NCBI RefSeq assembly: GCF_030866785.1 | Contig: NZ_CP133018.1 | Coordinates: 1,798,001-1,862,000, forward strand | Reading direction: 5' to 3' | Source: Agromyces protaetiae | GTDB taxonomy: Bacteria; Actinomycetota; Actinomycetes; Actinomycetales; Microbacteriaceae | DNA length: 64,000 bases | In this document: positions 36,682 through 45,537 of the stretch, one piece after another | Numbering within the stretch: the first letter of the stretch is position 1 | Layout: every line of letters starts with the position of its first letter | The notes under the pieces: model-generated | Databases searched by the model: none | Seen by the model: only the letters and a program-made list of their open reading frames with translations | Told to the model about the DNA's origin: nothing | Made by a program: the position numbers and the translations under genes

Positions 36682-38145
36682 GTGCAGCAGCCGGCACCCG
36701 AGGTTCCGACCCGGACCGAGACCGACTCCCTCGGCTCGGTGGAGGTGCCGGCCGACGCATACTGGGGCGTGCATACGATGCGCGCGCTGGAGAACTTCCC
36801 GATCTCGAAGCGCCCGATCTCGGTCTATCCCGACCTCGTCGTCGCACTCGCGCAGGTGAAGCAGGCGGCGGCGCGCGCGAATCGCGAGGTGGGCGTGCTC
36901 GACGCCCAGAAGCAGGCCTGGATCGACGAGGCCTGCCAACGCATCATCGACGGCGAGCTGCACGACCAGTTCGTCGTCGGGGTCATCCAGGGCGGCGCCG
37001 GCACGTCGACGAACATGAACGCGAACGAGGTCATCGCGAACCTCGCACTCGAGATCGCCGGGTACGAGAAGGCGCGATACGACGTCATCCACCCGATCGA
37101 CGACGTGAACCGCAGCCAGTCGACGAACGACACCTACCCGACGGCGATCAAGCTCGCGATGACGAGCTCGCTCACGACAATGCTGGCCGAGCTCGATCTG
37201 CTGCGCATCTCGTTCGGCCGAAAGGGCCGCGAGTTCCATGACGTGCTGAAGGTCGGCCGCACGCAGCTGCAGGACGCCGTGCCCATGACGCTCGGGCAGG
37301 AGTTCCACGGGTTCGCCACGACGCTCGGCGAGGACATCGCGCGACTGCGTGAGACCATCAAGCTGCTCTCCGAGGTGAACCTCGGGGCCACGGCGATCGG
37401 CACGGGCATCACGGCCGATCCGGGGTACGCGGCCGCGGCGATCCGGCACCTCGAGGAGATCACCGGGCTGCGGCTCGAGGCGGCGCCCGATCTCATCGAG
37501 GCCACGAGCGACACGGGCGTCTTCATGACGTTCTCGAGTGCGCTGAAGCGCAGCGCGATCAAGCTCTCGAAGATCTGCAACGACCTACGCCTGCTGTCCT
37601 CGGGTCCCCAGGCGGGCTTCGGCGAGATCAATCTGCCGCCCCGCCAGGCGGGTTCGAGCATCATGCCGGGCAAGGTCAACCCGGTCATCCCCGAGGCGGT
37701 CAGCCAGGTCGCCTACGCGGTCGCTGGGGCGGATGTCACGGTCATGATGGCGGCGGAGAACGGGCAGCTGCAGCTCAATGCCTTCGAGCCGGTCATCGCG
37801 CACTCGCTGCTGCAGTCGATCACGTGGATGCGCCAGGCGTGCTGGACCCTCCGGGTGAACTGCGTCGACGGCATCACCGCGAACGTCGAGCGCCTCGACG
37901 CGATGGTCGCGTCGAGCGTCGGCGTGATCACGGCGCTCATCCCGTTCATCGGCTACGCCGAGGCGTCGAAGCTCGCGAAGGCCGCACTGCTCACCGGCCG
38001 GCCCGTCGCGGACCTGGTCGTCGAGGCGGGGCTGATGACCCGGGCCGACGTCGAACGTCAGCTGCTGCCGGCGCGGCTGTCCGGGGTGGCGCCCATCACG
38101 CAGGCGGTGCCGGTGATCGAGCGTCAGGGCGAGCCGAGCGAATAG
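36682..38145 (+). CDS. aspA: Aspartate ammonia-lyase
   Basis: Aspartase interconverts aspartate with fumarate and ammonia. The 487-aa protein has the superfamily signature GSSIMPGKVNPVIPE around residues 330-345; Val-Ile-Pro-Glu after NP and YWGVHTMRALENFPIS near the N-terminus favour aspartase over fumarase. TSTNMNANEVIANLA and VNRSQSTNDTYPTAIK are also conserved. GTG 36682 is chosen because TGGAGG lies 5 nt upstream; an earlier in-frame GTG at 36631 adds 17 residues without a ribosome site. Fumarase activity is the main alternative. Confidence 0.88.
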   Translation: MQQPAPEVPTRTETDSLGSVEVPADAYWGVHTMRALENFPISKRPISVYPDLVVALAQVKQAAARANREVGVLDAQKQAWIDEACQRIIDGELHDQFVVGVIQGGAGTSTNMNANEVIANLALEIAGYEKARYDVIHPIDDVNRSQSTNDTYPTAIKLAMTSSLTTMLAELDLLRISFGRKGREFHDVLKVGRTQLQDAVPMTLGQEFHGFATTLGEDIARLRETIKLLSEVNLGATAIGTGITADPGYAAAAIRHLEEITGLRLEAAPDLIEATSDTGVFMTFSSALKRSAIKLSKICNDLRLLSSGPQAGFGEINLPPRQAGSSIMPGKVNPVIPEAVSQVAYAVAGADVTVMMAAENGQLQLNAFEPVIAHSLLQSITWMRQACWTLRVNCVDGITANVERLDAMVASSVGVITALIPFIGYAEASKLAKAALLTGRPVADLVVEAGLMTRADVERQLLPARLSGVAPITQAVPVIERQGEPSE

Positions 38146-38182
38146 CGAGCGCAGGAGCCGCGTGACGCGGATGCTTCGTCAC

Positions 38183-38234
38183 GAGGCATCCGGCCGAGGC
38201 ATCCGGCCGAGGCATCCGCCCGAGGCATCCGCCC
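38183..38234. repeat. Four-copy 13-bp tandem array of GAGGCATCCGSCC
   Basis: Units begin at 38183, 38196, 38209 and 38222, differing only at one G/C position. The array lies between the convergent aspA and FAH genes. Confidence 0.92.
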
Positions 38235-38250
38235 GAGTGACCGGTTCCCG

Positions 38251-39123
38251 CTAGACCACCCGGCAGTGGGTGGTGAGCGAGCCGATGCCCTCGATCGTGA
38301 CCGTCACGGTCGCGCCGTCGTGCAGGAAGACCTGGGGCGATCGCGAGTACCCGGCGCCGCCGGGGCTCCCGGTCGAGATGAGCGTGCCGGGAGGGATGGT
38401 CGCCGAGCGCGAGAGGTAGGCGATGATCTCGGCGACGCCGCGCACCATCTCGTTCGTCGACGCGTCCTGGAGGATCCGCCCGTCGAGGTTGGTGGTGAGC
38501 CAGAGGTCTTGCGGGTCGGCGATCTCGTCGGCCGTGACGACGACGGGACCGGTCGGCGTGAAGCCGTCGAACGACTTGCAGCGCGACCACTGCGCCTCGC
38601 TGAACTGGATGTTCCGTGCCGTGATGTCGTTGACCACGGTGTAGCCCCAGACGTAGTCGAGCGCGTCGGCCACGGCGACGTCCCGTGCCGGCCGACCGAT
38701 GATGACGCCGAGCTCGGCCTCGTAGTCGACCTCCTCGGAGAGGTCCTCCGGCCAGGCCGTGGTCTGCCCGTGGCCGGTGAGCGAGTTCGGCCAGAGCGAG
38801 AAGATCGTCATGGCCGACTCGGAGCGCAGCTTCAGCTCGCTCGAGTGGGCGGCGTAGTTCGCGCCGATGGCGAGCACCTGCGGCGGGCGCAGCACCGCTG
38901 AGGCGTGCCGCAGCTCGGTGAGTGGGACGAGCCCGTCGCGCTCGACGGTGCGCTCGACGGCGGCGCGTACGGCGTCGAGGGCCTCGGGGCCGCGTTCGAT
39001 GAGGGCTTGGAGGTCGCGTGGCGCGTCGGCCATGGCCTCGTCGAGGAATGCGGCGGACTCGCCGATCACCACCGCGAGCCGGGGGACGGACTGGCCTTCG
39101 GCTCTCAGATGGGCGAATCTCAC
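38251..39123 (-). CDS. Fumarylacetoacetate hydrolase family protein
   Basis: 290-aa FAH-fold enzyme; members cleave or decarboxylate beta-diketo acids and acylpyruvates with a divalent metal. The metal and substrate motif VDYEAELGVIIGRPARDV and the loops GYTVVNDITARNIQ, KSFDGFTPTGPVVV and PPGTLISTGSPGGAGYS are present. Start is GTG 39123, supported by TAGCCT 6 nt upstream (leaderless). Its substrate cannot be told from context. Confidence 0.9.
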   Translation of the reverse strand: MRFAHLRAEGQSVPRLAVVIGESAAFLDEAMADAPRDLQALIERGPEALDAVRAAVERTVERDGLVPLTELRHASAVLRPPQVLAIGANYAAHSSELKLRSESAMTIFSLWPNSLTGHGQTTAWPEDLSEEVDYEAELGVIIGRPARDVAVADALDYVWGYTVVNDITARNIQFSEAQWSRCKSFDGFTPTGPVVVTADEIADPQDLWLTTNLDGRILQDASTNEMVRGVAEIIAYLSRSATIPPGTLISTGSPGGAGYSRSPQVFLHDGATVTVTIEGIGSLTTHCRVV

Positions 39124-39229
39124 TCGTCCAGGCTAACCGGAGGCCGTCGTTCATGACGCCGACGCGGCGTACAGCGCGGGCATCGCGCCGCGACGCCGTG
39201 GCGAACCGGTCGCGCCGCCGTGTCCGCGG

Positions 39230-40744
39230 TCATCGTTCGGCCGCCGCGCGCCAGAGGTGCATCGAGGCGTAGCTGCGCCAGGGAGCCCAGCCGCGGCCTG
39301 CTTCGGCGAGGGCGGATGCCTCGCGCGGAAGTCCGAGTCGTTCGGCGCCGTTGCGCAGCGCGAGGTCGCTGACGAGCAGCACGTCGGGCGCCCGGGTCAC
39401 CCGCATCGCGAGGTACCCGGCCGTCCACGGGCCGATGCCCGGGATCGCGAGGAGATCGGCGTGCAACTCGTCGCGGCTGCGTTCGGCGGCGACGACGAGC
39501 TCACCGGACGCGAGCCGGCCGGCGACGTCCACGATCGTGCGGATACGCGCGACGGGGCCGCGGAGCACGCGCTCGCCGTGGGCGGCGATCGCGTCGGCGG
39601 TGGGGAAGAGCAGCCGACCGGAGGTCCCGGCCGTCGGCTCGCCGAGCTCGGCGGTGAGCCGGGAGAGTGCCGTCCTGGCCGCGGCCACCGAGATCTGTTG
39701 GCCGACGAGCGCGCGGACGACGAGCTCGTGGGCATCGAGCGCTCCCGGAAGCCGGACTCCGGGGGTCGCCGCGACCGATGGCGCGAGCCGTGGGTCGGCA
39801 CTGAGCGCCGCGTCGATCGCGACGGCGTCCGCATCGAGGTCGAAGAGCCGGCGCACCCGGGCGACGAGCGGGGGCAGGTCCGCGAGACTCGTGAGCTGCG
39901 CCTCGACCTCGACGCCGTCTCCGTCGTCGGCGATGGCGACGAGCGCCGGGCCGGTCGGCAGGCGCAGCGTGCGTTCGTAGCGCCGGGCGCCGGCGACCTC
40001 GACACGATCGACCGCGCGGGCGGCGAGCCAGGCGAAGACGCCGGCGGCGTCGAACGGCGGCCGGGCCGGCAGGCGGAGTCGCACGGTGCCCGGTTCGTGC
40101 GCGGCGTCGCCGGCGGCGGCGTGCGGGTCGTGATCGGCGGGGCGGCGCCCTCGGGCGGTGGCGCGGAGCTCGAGCGGGCTGCGTTCGTAGACGGCACGGA
40201 TCGTGTCGTTGAACTGCCGGATGCTGCCGAACCCGGACGCGTACGCGACCTCGGAGGCCGGGAGCTCGGTCGCGGTGAGCAGGTTGCGCGCCACCTGGGC
40301 GCGGTGTGCGCGGGCGAGCGCGAGCGGCCCGGCGCCGAGCTCGGCCGTGAGGACCCGGGTCAGGTGCCGCGGGGTGTAGCCCAGGCGTGCCGCGAGCCCC
40401 GGAACGCCTTCGCGTTCGACGACGCCGTCGCCGATGAGTCGCATCGCACGCGCGGCGAGGTCGTCGCGCAGGTCCCAGTCAGGCGACCCCGGCACCGCAT
40501 CGGGCAGGCAGCGCTTGCACGCCCTCAGTCCGGCCTCGTGGGCCGCAGCAGCCGTCAGGTAGAAGCTCACGTTGCGCGGTTTCGGGGCGACCGCCGGGCA
40601 GCTCGGCCGGCAATAGATGCCGGTCGAGTGCACGCCCGTGATGAACTGACCGTCGAAGCGCGCATCGCGCGCCTGCATGGCGCGGTAGCGCTCGGCGAAG
40701 ACCGGGTCGTCGAGCGGATCGGCGGTCAGCTGGCGTGCGGGCAT
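39230..40744 (-). CDS. Ada-type regulator fused to AlkA DNA glycosylase
   Basis: 504-aa repair protein with three parts: an Ada-type zinc domain ([20 protein letters not shown] and CKRCLP provide the four Cys, the first being the methyl acceptor), an AraC-type HTH (about 110-200), and a C-terminal AlkA 3-methyladenine glycosylase with helix-hairpin-helix [18 protein letters not shown] and the catalytic Asp in [13 protein letters not shown]. It couples alkylation sensing to base excision. Start ATG 40744 is chosen; an upstream ATG exists 7 codons earlier. It is divergent from the FAD-linked oxidase. Confidence 0.93.
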   Translation of the reverse strand: MPARQLTADPLDDPVFAERYRAMQARDARFDGQFITGVHSTGIYCRPSCPAVAPKPRNVSFYLTAAAAHEAGLRACKRCLPDAVPGSPDWDLRDDLAARAMRLIGDGVVEREGVPGLAARLGYTPRHLTRVLTAELGAGPLALARAHRAQVARNLLTATELPASEVAYASGFGSIRQFNDTIRAVYERSPLELRATARGRRPADHDPHAAAGDAAHEPGTVRLRLPARPPFDAAGVFAWLAARAVDRVEVAGARRYERTLRLPTGPALVAIADDGDGVEVEAQLTSLADLPPLVARVRRLFDLDADAVAIDAALSADPRLAPSVAATPGVRLPGALDAHELVVRALVGQQISVAAARTALSRLTAELGEPTAGTSGRLLFPTADAIAAHGERVLRGPVARIRTIVDVAGRLASGELVVAAERSRDELHADLLAIPGIGPWTAGYLAMRVTRAPDVLLVSDLALRNGAERLGLPREASALAEAGRGWAPWRSYASMHLWRAAAER

Positions 40745-40806
40745 GGCCTCAGCCTCGCACGTCATCGCGACGTCGACCAGCGGAAATCGGACCTCGCCCG
40801 GACGCC

Positions 40807-40812
40807 TAAGCT
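40807..40812 (+). promoter_or_regulatory. FAD oxidase -10 box (leaderless)
   Basis: TAAGCT ends 6 nt before ATG 40819. Confidence 0.6.
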
Positions 40813-40818
40813 GACCCC

Positions 40819-42285
40819 ATGCCGAACGACGTCCTCGACCGGCTCCGCCGTGAGCTCGGAGCATCCGTCTCGACCGACCCGGCCGCGCTCCGCGCCGTCC
40901 GAGAGGACCGATCGGGGCTGATCAGCCCGGCGACCGCGATCGCGGTCGTGCACGCGGGCGCCGTCGACGACGTGCAGGCGACGCTTCGGCTCGCATCCGA
41001 GACCGGAACGCCGGTCGTGCCGCGGGGCGCGGGCACCGGACTCGCGGGCGGCGGCGTCGCGAGCGAGGGTGCGATCGTGCTCGACGTGTCGCGGATGAAC
41101 CGGATCCTCGAGATCGACGAGGTGAACGAACTCGCCGTCGTCGAGCCAGGCGTGCTGAACGGCGACCTGAACGACGCCGTCCGGCCCCGCGGGCTCTGGT
41201 TCGCACCGGACCCGGCGAGCCGGGCCATCTCCTCGATCGGCGGCAACATCGCCACGAACGCGGGCGGGCTGTTGTGTGCGAAGTACGGCGTGACGCGTGA
41301 GGCGGTGCTGGGGCTCGCGGTCGTGCTCGCCGACGGCCGGCTGCTGCGCACGGGTCACCGTACGGTCAAGGGGGTCACGGGGTACGACCTCACGGCGCTG
41401 TTCACGGGGAGCGAGGGCACCCTCGGGGTGATCGTCGAGGCGACGGTCCGGCTGCGACCGATCACGCCCGGTGAGCCGGTGACGCTCGCGGCGGCGTTCA
41501 CCGACGTCGAGGCTGCAGCGGCCGCCTGCGCGGGCGTCGCCGCGGCGCGCGTGCGACCCGCGATCCTCGAGCTCATCGATCCGGCGGGCGTCGCGCGCGT
41601 CGCCGAGTACCTCGGGCCGGAGGCGCTCGCGGGAACGCCGCCCGAGTCGCTCGCGGCGGGGGAGACCTTCGTGCTCGCGCAGGCCGACGGGGAGGGCGCG
41701 ACCGCCGATGCGGAGCGGATCGCCGCGGTGTTCACCGCGGCCGGCGGACGGGTCACCAGGTCGACGGATGCCGCGACCGGCGAGCGGCTCCTCGCGATTC
41801 GCCGCTCGATGCACGCCGCCCTCGCCTCACGCGGCCAGGTGCTCATCGAAGACGTCGCGGTGCCGCGTTCGCGGCTGCCGGAGATGTTCCGCGTGATCGA
41901 GCAGATCGGCGCGCGCCACGGGCTCGAGATCCCGACGCTCGCACACGCCGGCGACGGCAACCTGCACCCGAACTTCGTGTTCGAGGGCGACGAGGTGCCC
42001 GCGCGCGTGTGGACGGCCGCCGACGAGCTGTTCCGAGCCGCCATGTCGCTCGGCGGCACGTTGACCGGCGAGCACGGGGTCGGCCTGCTCAAGCGGCGCT
42101 GGATGCGCGACGAGCTGGGCGACGCGCAGTGGGATCTGCAGCGCCAGCTGAAGCGGGTGTTCGATCCGGCCGGCATCCTGAACCCCGCGGTCATGTTCGA
42201 GCCGGTCCCGCCGACTGCGGCCGCGACGTCTCCGGTCGCGCCGGGCGCGACCGGTGCGGCCCCCGAGCACGGCGCTGCCGGATGA
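40819..42285 (+). CDS. FAD-linked oxidase (GlcD/D-lactate dehydrogenase-like)
   Basis: 488-aa PCMH/VAO-fold flavoprotein oxidising a 2-hydroxy acid such as glycolate or D-lactate. [15 protein letters not shown] is the FAD-binding loop, [19 protein letters not shown] the second, [19 protein letters not shown] the third; the C-terminal domain has [13 protein letters not shown] and [13 protein letters not shown]. No GlcE/GlcF subunits are nearby, so it probably acts alone. It overlaps the next gene by 4 bp. Confidence 0.9.
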   Translation: MPNDVLDRLRRELGASVSTDPAALRAVREDRSGLISPATAIAVVHAGAVDDVQATLRLASETGTPVVPRGAGTGLAGGGVASEGAIVLDVSRMNRILEIDEVNELAVVEPGVLNGDLNDAVRPRGLWFAPDPASRAISSIGGNIATNAGGLLCAKYGVTREAVLGLAVVLADGRLLRTGHRTVKGVTGYDLTALFTGSEGTLGVIVEATVRLRPITPGEPVTLAAAFTDVEAAAAACAGVAAARVRPAILELIDPAGVARVAEYLGPEALAGTPPESLAAGETFVLAQADGEGATADAERIAAVFTAAGGRVTRSTDAATGERLLAIRRSMHAALASRGQVLIEDVAVPRSRLPEMFRVIEQIGARHGLEIPTLAHAGDGNLHPNFVFEGDEVPARVWTAADELFRAAMSLGGTLTGEHGVGLLKRRWMRDELGDAQWDLQRQLKRVFDPAGILNPAVMFEPVPPTAAATSPVAPGATGAAPEHGAAG

Positions 42286-43379
42286 GCCGGGCCGGGGCGG
42301 GTCGCGGCCGGGTGGCCGTGTTCGCGGTGCTCGGCATCGCGCTGGGCGGTCTCGCGGCGTTGCTGGTCGTGGCGTATCTCGCGGTCGCACTCGGCGTGTC
42401 GACGGTGGCCGTGGGTTCGTTGCTCGCGCTCGTCCCGCTCGCCGCGGTGCTGTTCGCGATCGCGTGGGTGGACCGGTGGGAGCCGGAACCGCGCTGGGCG
42501 CTCTGGTTCGCGTTCCTGTGGGGTGCCGCGGTGTCTGTCGCGATCGCCCTGATCGTCGATCTCGGCGTGCAGCTCGCGATGTCGTCCGTCGCGCCGGGCG
42601 TCGCACCGGATGCGGCACTTCAGGCGGTCGTGCAGGCGCCCGTCGTCGAAGAGGTCGCGAAGGGCCTGGGCATCCTGCTGCTGTTCGCGTTCGCGCGGGC
42701 GCACTTCGACGGTCCGGTCGACGGCCTGGTGTACGCGGCGACCGTGGCTGCGGGGTTCGCGTTCACCGAGAACGTGCTGTACTTCGGTGCGGCGCTCGCC
42801 GAGGGCGGTGCCGGCGAGCTGGGCGCCACGTTCGTCGTGCGGGGGATCTTCTCGCCGTTCGCGCACGTGCTGTTCACGGCCTGCATCGGGATCGCGCTCG
42901 GGGTCGCGTCGCGGCGGGGCGCGTCGGTCGGCGTCGCAGGCTGGTTCGGGCTCGGGCTCGCGGCGGCGATCGCGCTCCATGCGCTGTGGAACGGCTCACT
43001 CGCGTTCTCGAGCGATGCCGTCATCCTGTACGTCACGGTGCAGGTGCCGATCTTCCTCGGCGCGATCCTGCTCGTCGTGTGGCTCCGCCGGCAGGAGATG
43101 CGGATCACGCGCGCGGCGCTCACCGAGTACGCGGCGGCCGGCTGGTTCCACGCCGCCGAGGTGGAGATGCTGTCGACGCCGCGCGGGCGGCGTGCTGCGC
43201 TGCGCTGGGCGCGCAGCGTGCGGCCGGTGCAGACCGTCGCGATGCGTCGCATGATCAGGGATGCCACGGACCTCGCGTTCGACCGGCATGCGGTCGTGAC
43301 CGGCCGACAGCGACGGGCGGACGAATCCGCCCTGCTCGCGCGGATCTCGGCCGATCGGTCGGCGCTGTCGACGCGCTGA
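42282..43379 (+). CDS. PrsW family intramembrane metalloprotease
   Basis: 365 aa with about eight membrane helices. The PrsW motifs are PVVEEVAKGLGILLLF (EExxK), DGLVYAATVAAGFAFTENVLYF (ExxxF) and HVLFTACIGIALG / LHALWN with the metal-binding His residues. PrsW of B. subtilis cleaves the RsiW anti-sigma factor; no anti-sigma gene is adjacent here, so the substrate is unknown. ATG 42282 overlaps the oxidase stop (ATGA). The last 80 residues are cytoplasmic and basic. Confidence 0.9.
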   Translation: MSRAGAGRGRVAVFAVLGIALGGLAALLVVAYLAVALGVSTVAVGSLLALVPLAAVLFAIAWVDRWEPEPRWALWFAFLWGAAVSVAIALIVDLGVQLAMSSVAPGVAPDAALQAVVQAPVVEEVAKGLGILLLFAFARAHFDGPVDGLVYAATVAAGFAFTENVLYFGAALAEGGAGELGATFVVRGIFSPFAHVLFTACIGIALGVASRRGASVGVAGWFGLGLAAAIALHALWNGSLAFSSDAVILYVTVQVPIFLGAILLVVWLRRQEMRITRAALTEYAAAGWFHAAEVEMLSTPRGRRAALRWARSVRPVQTVAMRRMIRDATDLAFDRHAVVTGRQRRADESALLARISADRSALSTR

Positions 43380-43568
43380 TCCGCGGTGGGGACGTGTGCC
43401 CGGCTCGGATGCGCCCGGCTGGGATGTGGAATCACCCGGAACATGCGAAACTCGCCGCCCCCGGGGTGTGGCACTGCCGACAGCCGGCGGGGGGCGGCGA
43501 GTCCGTGGATTCCAGATTGCATGCCGTGCGTGCCGAGCGCAAGGCCCTGATGGACATCCGTCCTCGCG

Positions 43569-43597
43569 TGGACAGCGGCCGGGGCATCCGATTGGAT
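43569..43597 (+). promoter_or_regulatory. FKBP gene promoter (leaderless)
   Basis: TGGACA (43569-43574), a 17-bp spacer, and TTGGAT (43592-43597), then 6 nt to ATG 43604. Both boxes and the spacing are close to the housekeeping consensus. Confidence 0.65.
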
Positions 43598-43603
43598 GGA
43601 GGC

Positions 43604-43975
43604 ATGACCGACACCAACAGCAAGCCCGAGATCGAAGCGCCCGAGGGGCCGGCACCCACTGAGCTCGTGATCGAGGACATCGTCGTGGGCGACGGCGCGG
43701 AGGCGTCCGCCGGTTCGACGGTCGACGTGCACTACCTCGGTGTGGAGTACGACTCCGGTGAGGAGTTCGACTCGTCGTGGAGTCGCGGGCAGTCCATCAA
43801 CTTCCCGCTCGCGGCGCTCATCGCCGGCTGGCAGGAGGGCATTCCCGGGATGAAGGTCGGCGGCCGCCGCAAGCTGACGGTGCCGCCGAACAAGGCCTAT
43901 GGCCCGGCCGGCGGCGGCCACCGCTTGAGCGGCCAGACGCTCATCTTCGTGATCGACCTGCGCGGCGTGAGCTGA
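43604..43975 (+). CDS. FKBP-type peptidyl-prolyl isomerase
   Basis: 123-aa cytosolic PPIase with a short disordered N-terminus and one FKBP domain: VDVHYLGVEYDSGEEFDSSW, FPLAALIAGWQEGIPGMKVG, GGRRKLTVPPNKAYGPAG and LIFVIDLRGV. The residues forming the FK506-binding pocket (Tyr, Asp, Phe-like Trp, Val/Ile, Trp) appear conserved. The start follows from the promoter geometry; the frame is open far upstream only because of GC bias. Confidence 0.93.
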   Translation: MTDTNSKPEIEAPEGPAPTELVIEDIVVGDGAEASAGSTVDVHYLGVEYDSGEEFDSSWSRGQSINFPLAALIAGWQEGIPGMKVGGRRKLTVPPNKAYGPAGGGHRLSGQTLIFVIDLRGVS

Positions 43976-44062
43976 GCGCGACCGTACGCAACAGGCGAGG
44001 CCGTCGGAGTGTTCCGGCGGCCTTCGCCATGTCCGGGGCAGCCCGGTTGTCCAGGGCAGCCC

Positions 44063-44103
44063 CGGTCAGTGCCGGGCCGGGTCAGTGCCGGGTCGGGTCA
44101 GTG
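44063..44103 (-). repeat. 16-bp tandem repeat spanning the inhibitor stop
   Basis: CACTGACC-containing units repeat with exact 16-bp period; the TGA trinucleotides (minus strand) start at 44100, 44084 and 44068. The first is the stop codon of the upstream-encoded inhibitor gene, so the His-stop pair is copied twice downstream. Confidence 0.85.
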
Positions 44104-44391
44104 TTCGGAGCCTGGGCGTGCGCGACGCGGCTCTGCCGCCTCACGGACCCGGTCGACGAGGTCACGCCACGGTCCCGTGAGCTGTCGCTCCTGCAGGGTG
44201 GCGTCGTGCGGTGCGCAGCGGATCCGGTAGACGTATCGATCGGGTTCGCCGGGCGCGGGCCGGGCCTCCCGCCAGGGGAGTCGCGAGATGAGGCCGACCC
44301 AGGCGTCGCGGTCGGGTTGGTCGTCGACGTCCACCTCCCACACGAGGAGGAGTCCGGCGAGCCCGCCCGATCTCGACACCGACAGCAGCAT
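44098..44391 (-). CDS. Probable emfourin-type inhibitor of the adjacent M4 peptidase
   Basis: 97-aa protein beginning MLLSVSRSGGLAGLLLVWEV, with RSGGxAG near the N-terminus, a central DRYVYRIRC strand and a Trp/Leu-rich C-terminal part (LTGPWRDLVDRVREAA). This pattern and its place directly after a protealysin-like M4 gene match the emfourin family, slow-tight protein inhibitors of protealysin-like peptidases. ATG 44391 has TACCAT (44404-44399) 7 nt upstream, so it may also be transcribed alone. Inhibitory function is inferred from family and context. Confidence 0.7.
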   Translation of the reverse strand: MLLSVSRSGGLAGLLLVWEVDVDDQPDRDAWVGLISRLPWREARPAPGEPDRYVYRIRCAPHDATLQERQLTGPWRDLVDRVREAAEPRRARPGSEH

Positions 44392-44428
44392 GTGCACGAT
44401 GGTACGCCTGAGCTGCGCCCGGTGCTGC

Positions 44429-45523
44429 TCAGCGCTGCGCCGGCGTGACCCCGACGGTCGTCCAGGCGTTCGCGACCGCGCGGTGCTCGGCCGAGTCGTC
44501 ACCGAAGAGCGCGCGGGCGACGCGCAGCGTCTCGCCGGCGAACTCGGCGAAGTCGGCCGTGGTCGCGAGTCGGCCGCTGGTCATGACGTCGTACCAGATG
44601 CGGCCGGTGTGCTCCCAGGCGAATCCGCCGAGCTCGCGGGACGCGAGCGCGAAGGCTCGGTTGGGGATGCCGGAGTTCAGGTGCACCCCGCCGTGGTCTT
44701 CGGAGGTCTCGACGTAGCGGCTCATGTGGTCGGGTTGCGGGTCGCGCCCGAGCAGGTCGTCGTCGTAGGCGGTGCCGGGTTCGAGCATCGATCGCAGGGC
44801 GCGGCCTTCGACGGCGTCGGTGAACACGCCTTCGCCGATGAGCCAGGTGGCGGCTTCGGCGTCTTGGCCGTTGGCGTACTGTTCGACGAGTGCGCCGAAC
44901 ACATCGGCGAGATGTTCGTTGAGCGCACCGGACTGGCCCTCGTACCGGAGCTGCGCGGTGTGCTCGATGACGCCGTGCGTGAGTTCGTGCCCCACGACGG
45001 AACGCGAATCGGCGAACCCCCGGAAGATCTCGCCGTCACCGTCGCCGAACACCATGCGCTCGCCGTCCCAGAACGCGTTGTCGTATCGCTCGCCGAAGTG
45101 CACGGTCGCTTCGAGCGGCCGGCCGGCGCCGTCGATCGAGTCGCGGCTGAACACGCGGGCGAACAGCTCGAACGTCTCGCCGAGCCCGTCGTAGGCCTCG
45201 TCGACGGCCGCATCACCGACGGGCGGCTGGCCCTCGCGCCGCACGAGGCGCCCGGGGAGCGTCTCGGTCTGTTCGGCGTCGGAGATGCGCCGGTCGGGCC
45301 GGGGTGCGGTGCCCGGTGCCGCGGCCGGCCGTTCATCGCGCGCTTCGCGCTCGGCGCGGAGGAATGGCGGCACCGTGGTCGTGGAACGCAGCTCACGGAT
45401 GGGTTCGTCGCGCCGGAGCGAGCGCTGCGCGGCGTCGCTCGCGATGCGGTACTGCGGGTCATCGAGCGTGGCGAGTCGGCTCAGCAGGTAGGGCGGGACG
45501 ATCCCCCGATGCATCCGTGTCAT
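44429..45523 (-). CDS. M4 family metallopeptidase, protealysin-like
   Basis: 364-aa thermolysin-family zinc protease. The short propeptide starts HRGIVPPYLLSRLA, the PPYL-type motif typical of protealysin precursors, and there is no signal peptide, so it is probably made as a cytoplasmic precursor. VVGHELTHGVIEH gives two zinc His and the catalytic Glu, ALNEHLADVFGALVE the third ligand, and EDHGGVHLNSGIPNRAFAL the transition-state His. Start ATG 45523 (or 45514). The inhibitor-like gene follows with 37 bp between stop and start. Confidence 0.9.
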   Translation of the reverse strand: MTRMHRGIVPPYLLSRLATLDDPQYRIASDAAQRSLRRDEPIRELRSTTTVPPFLRAEREARDERPAAAPGTAPRPDRRISDAEQTETLPGRLVRREGQPPVGDAAVDEAYDGLGETFELFARVFSRDSIDGAGRPLEATVHFGERYDNAFWDGERMVFGDGDGEIFRGFADSRSVVGHELTHGVIEHTAQLRYEGQSGALNEHLADVFGALVEQYANGQDAEAATWLIGEGVFTDAVEGRALRSMLEPGTAYDDDLLGRDPQPDHMSRYVETSEDHGGVHLNSGIPNRAFALASRELGGFAWEHTGRIWYDVMTSGRLATTADFAEFAGETLRVARALFGDDSAEHRAVANAWTTVGVTPAQR

Positions 45524-45537
45524 GCGTCGATGCTGTC

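Noticed and set aside
36682..38145. Class II fumarase
   Set aside because: The signature region NPVIPE and the N-terminal ALENFPIS resemble aspartase more; fumarase remains an alternative.
38096..39154. 352-codon frame overlapping the FAH gene on the same strand
   Set aside because: Out-of-frame Arg-rich shadow; the 290-aa FAH frame has all family motifs.
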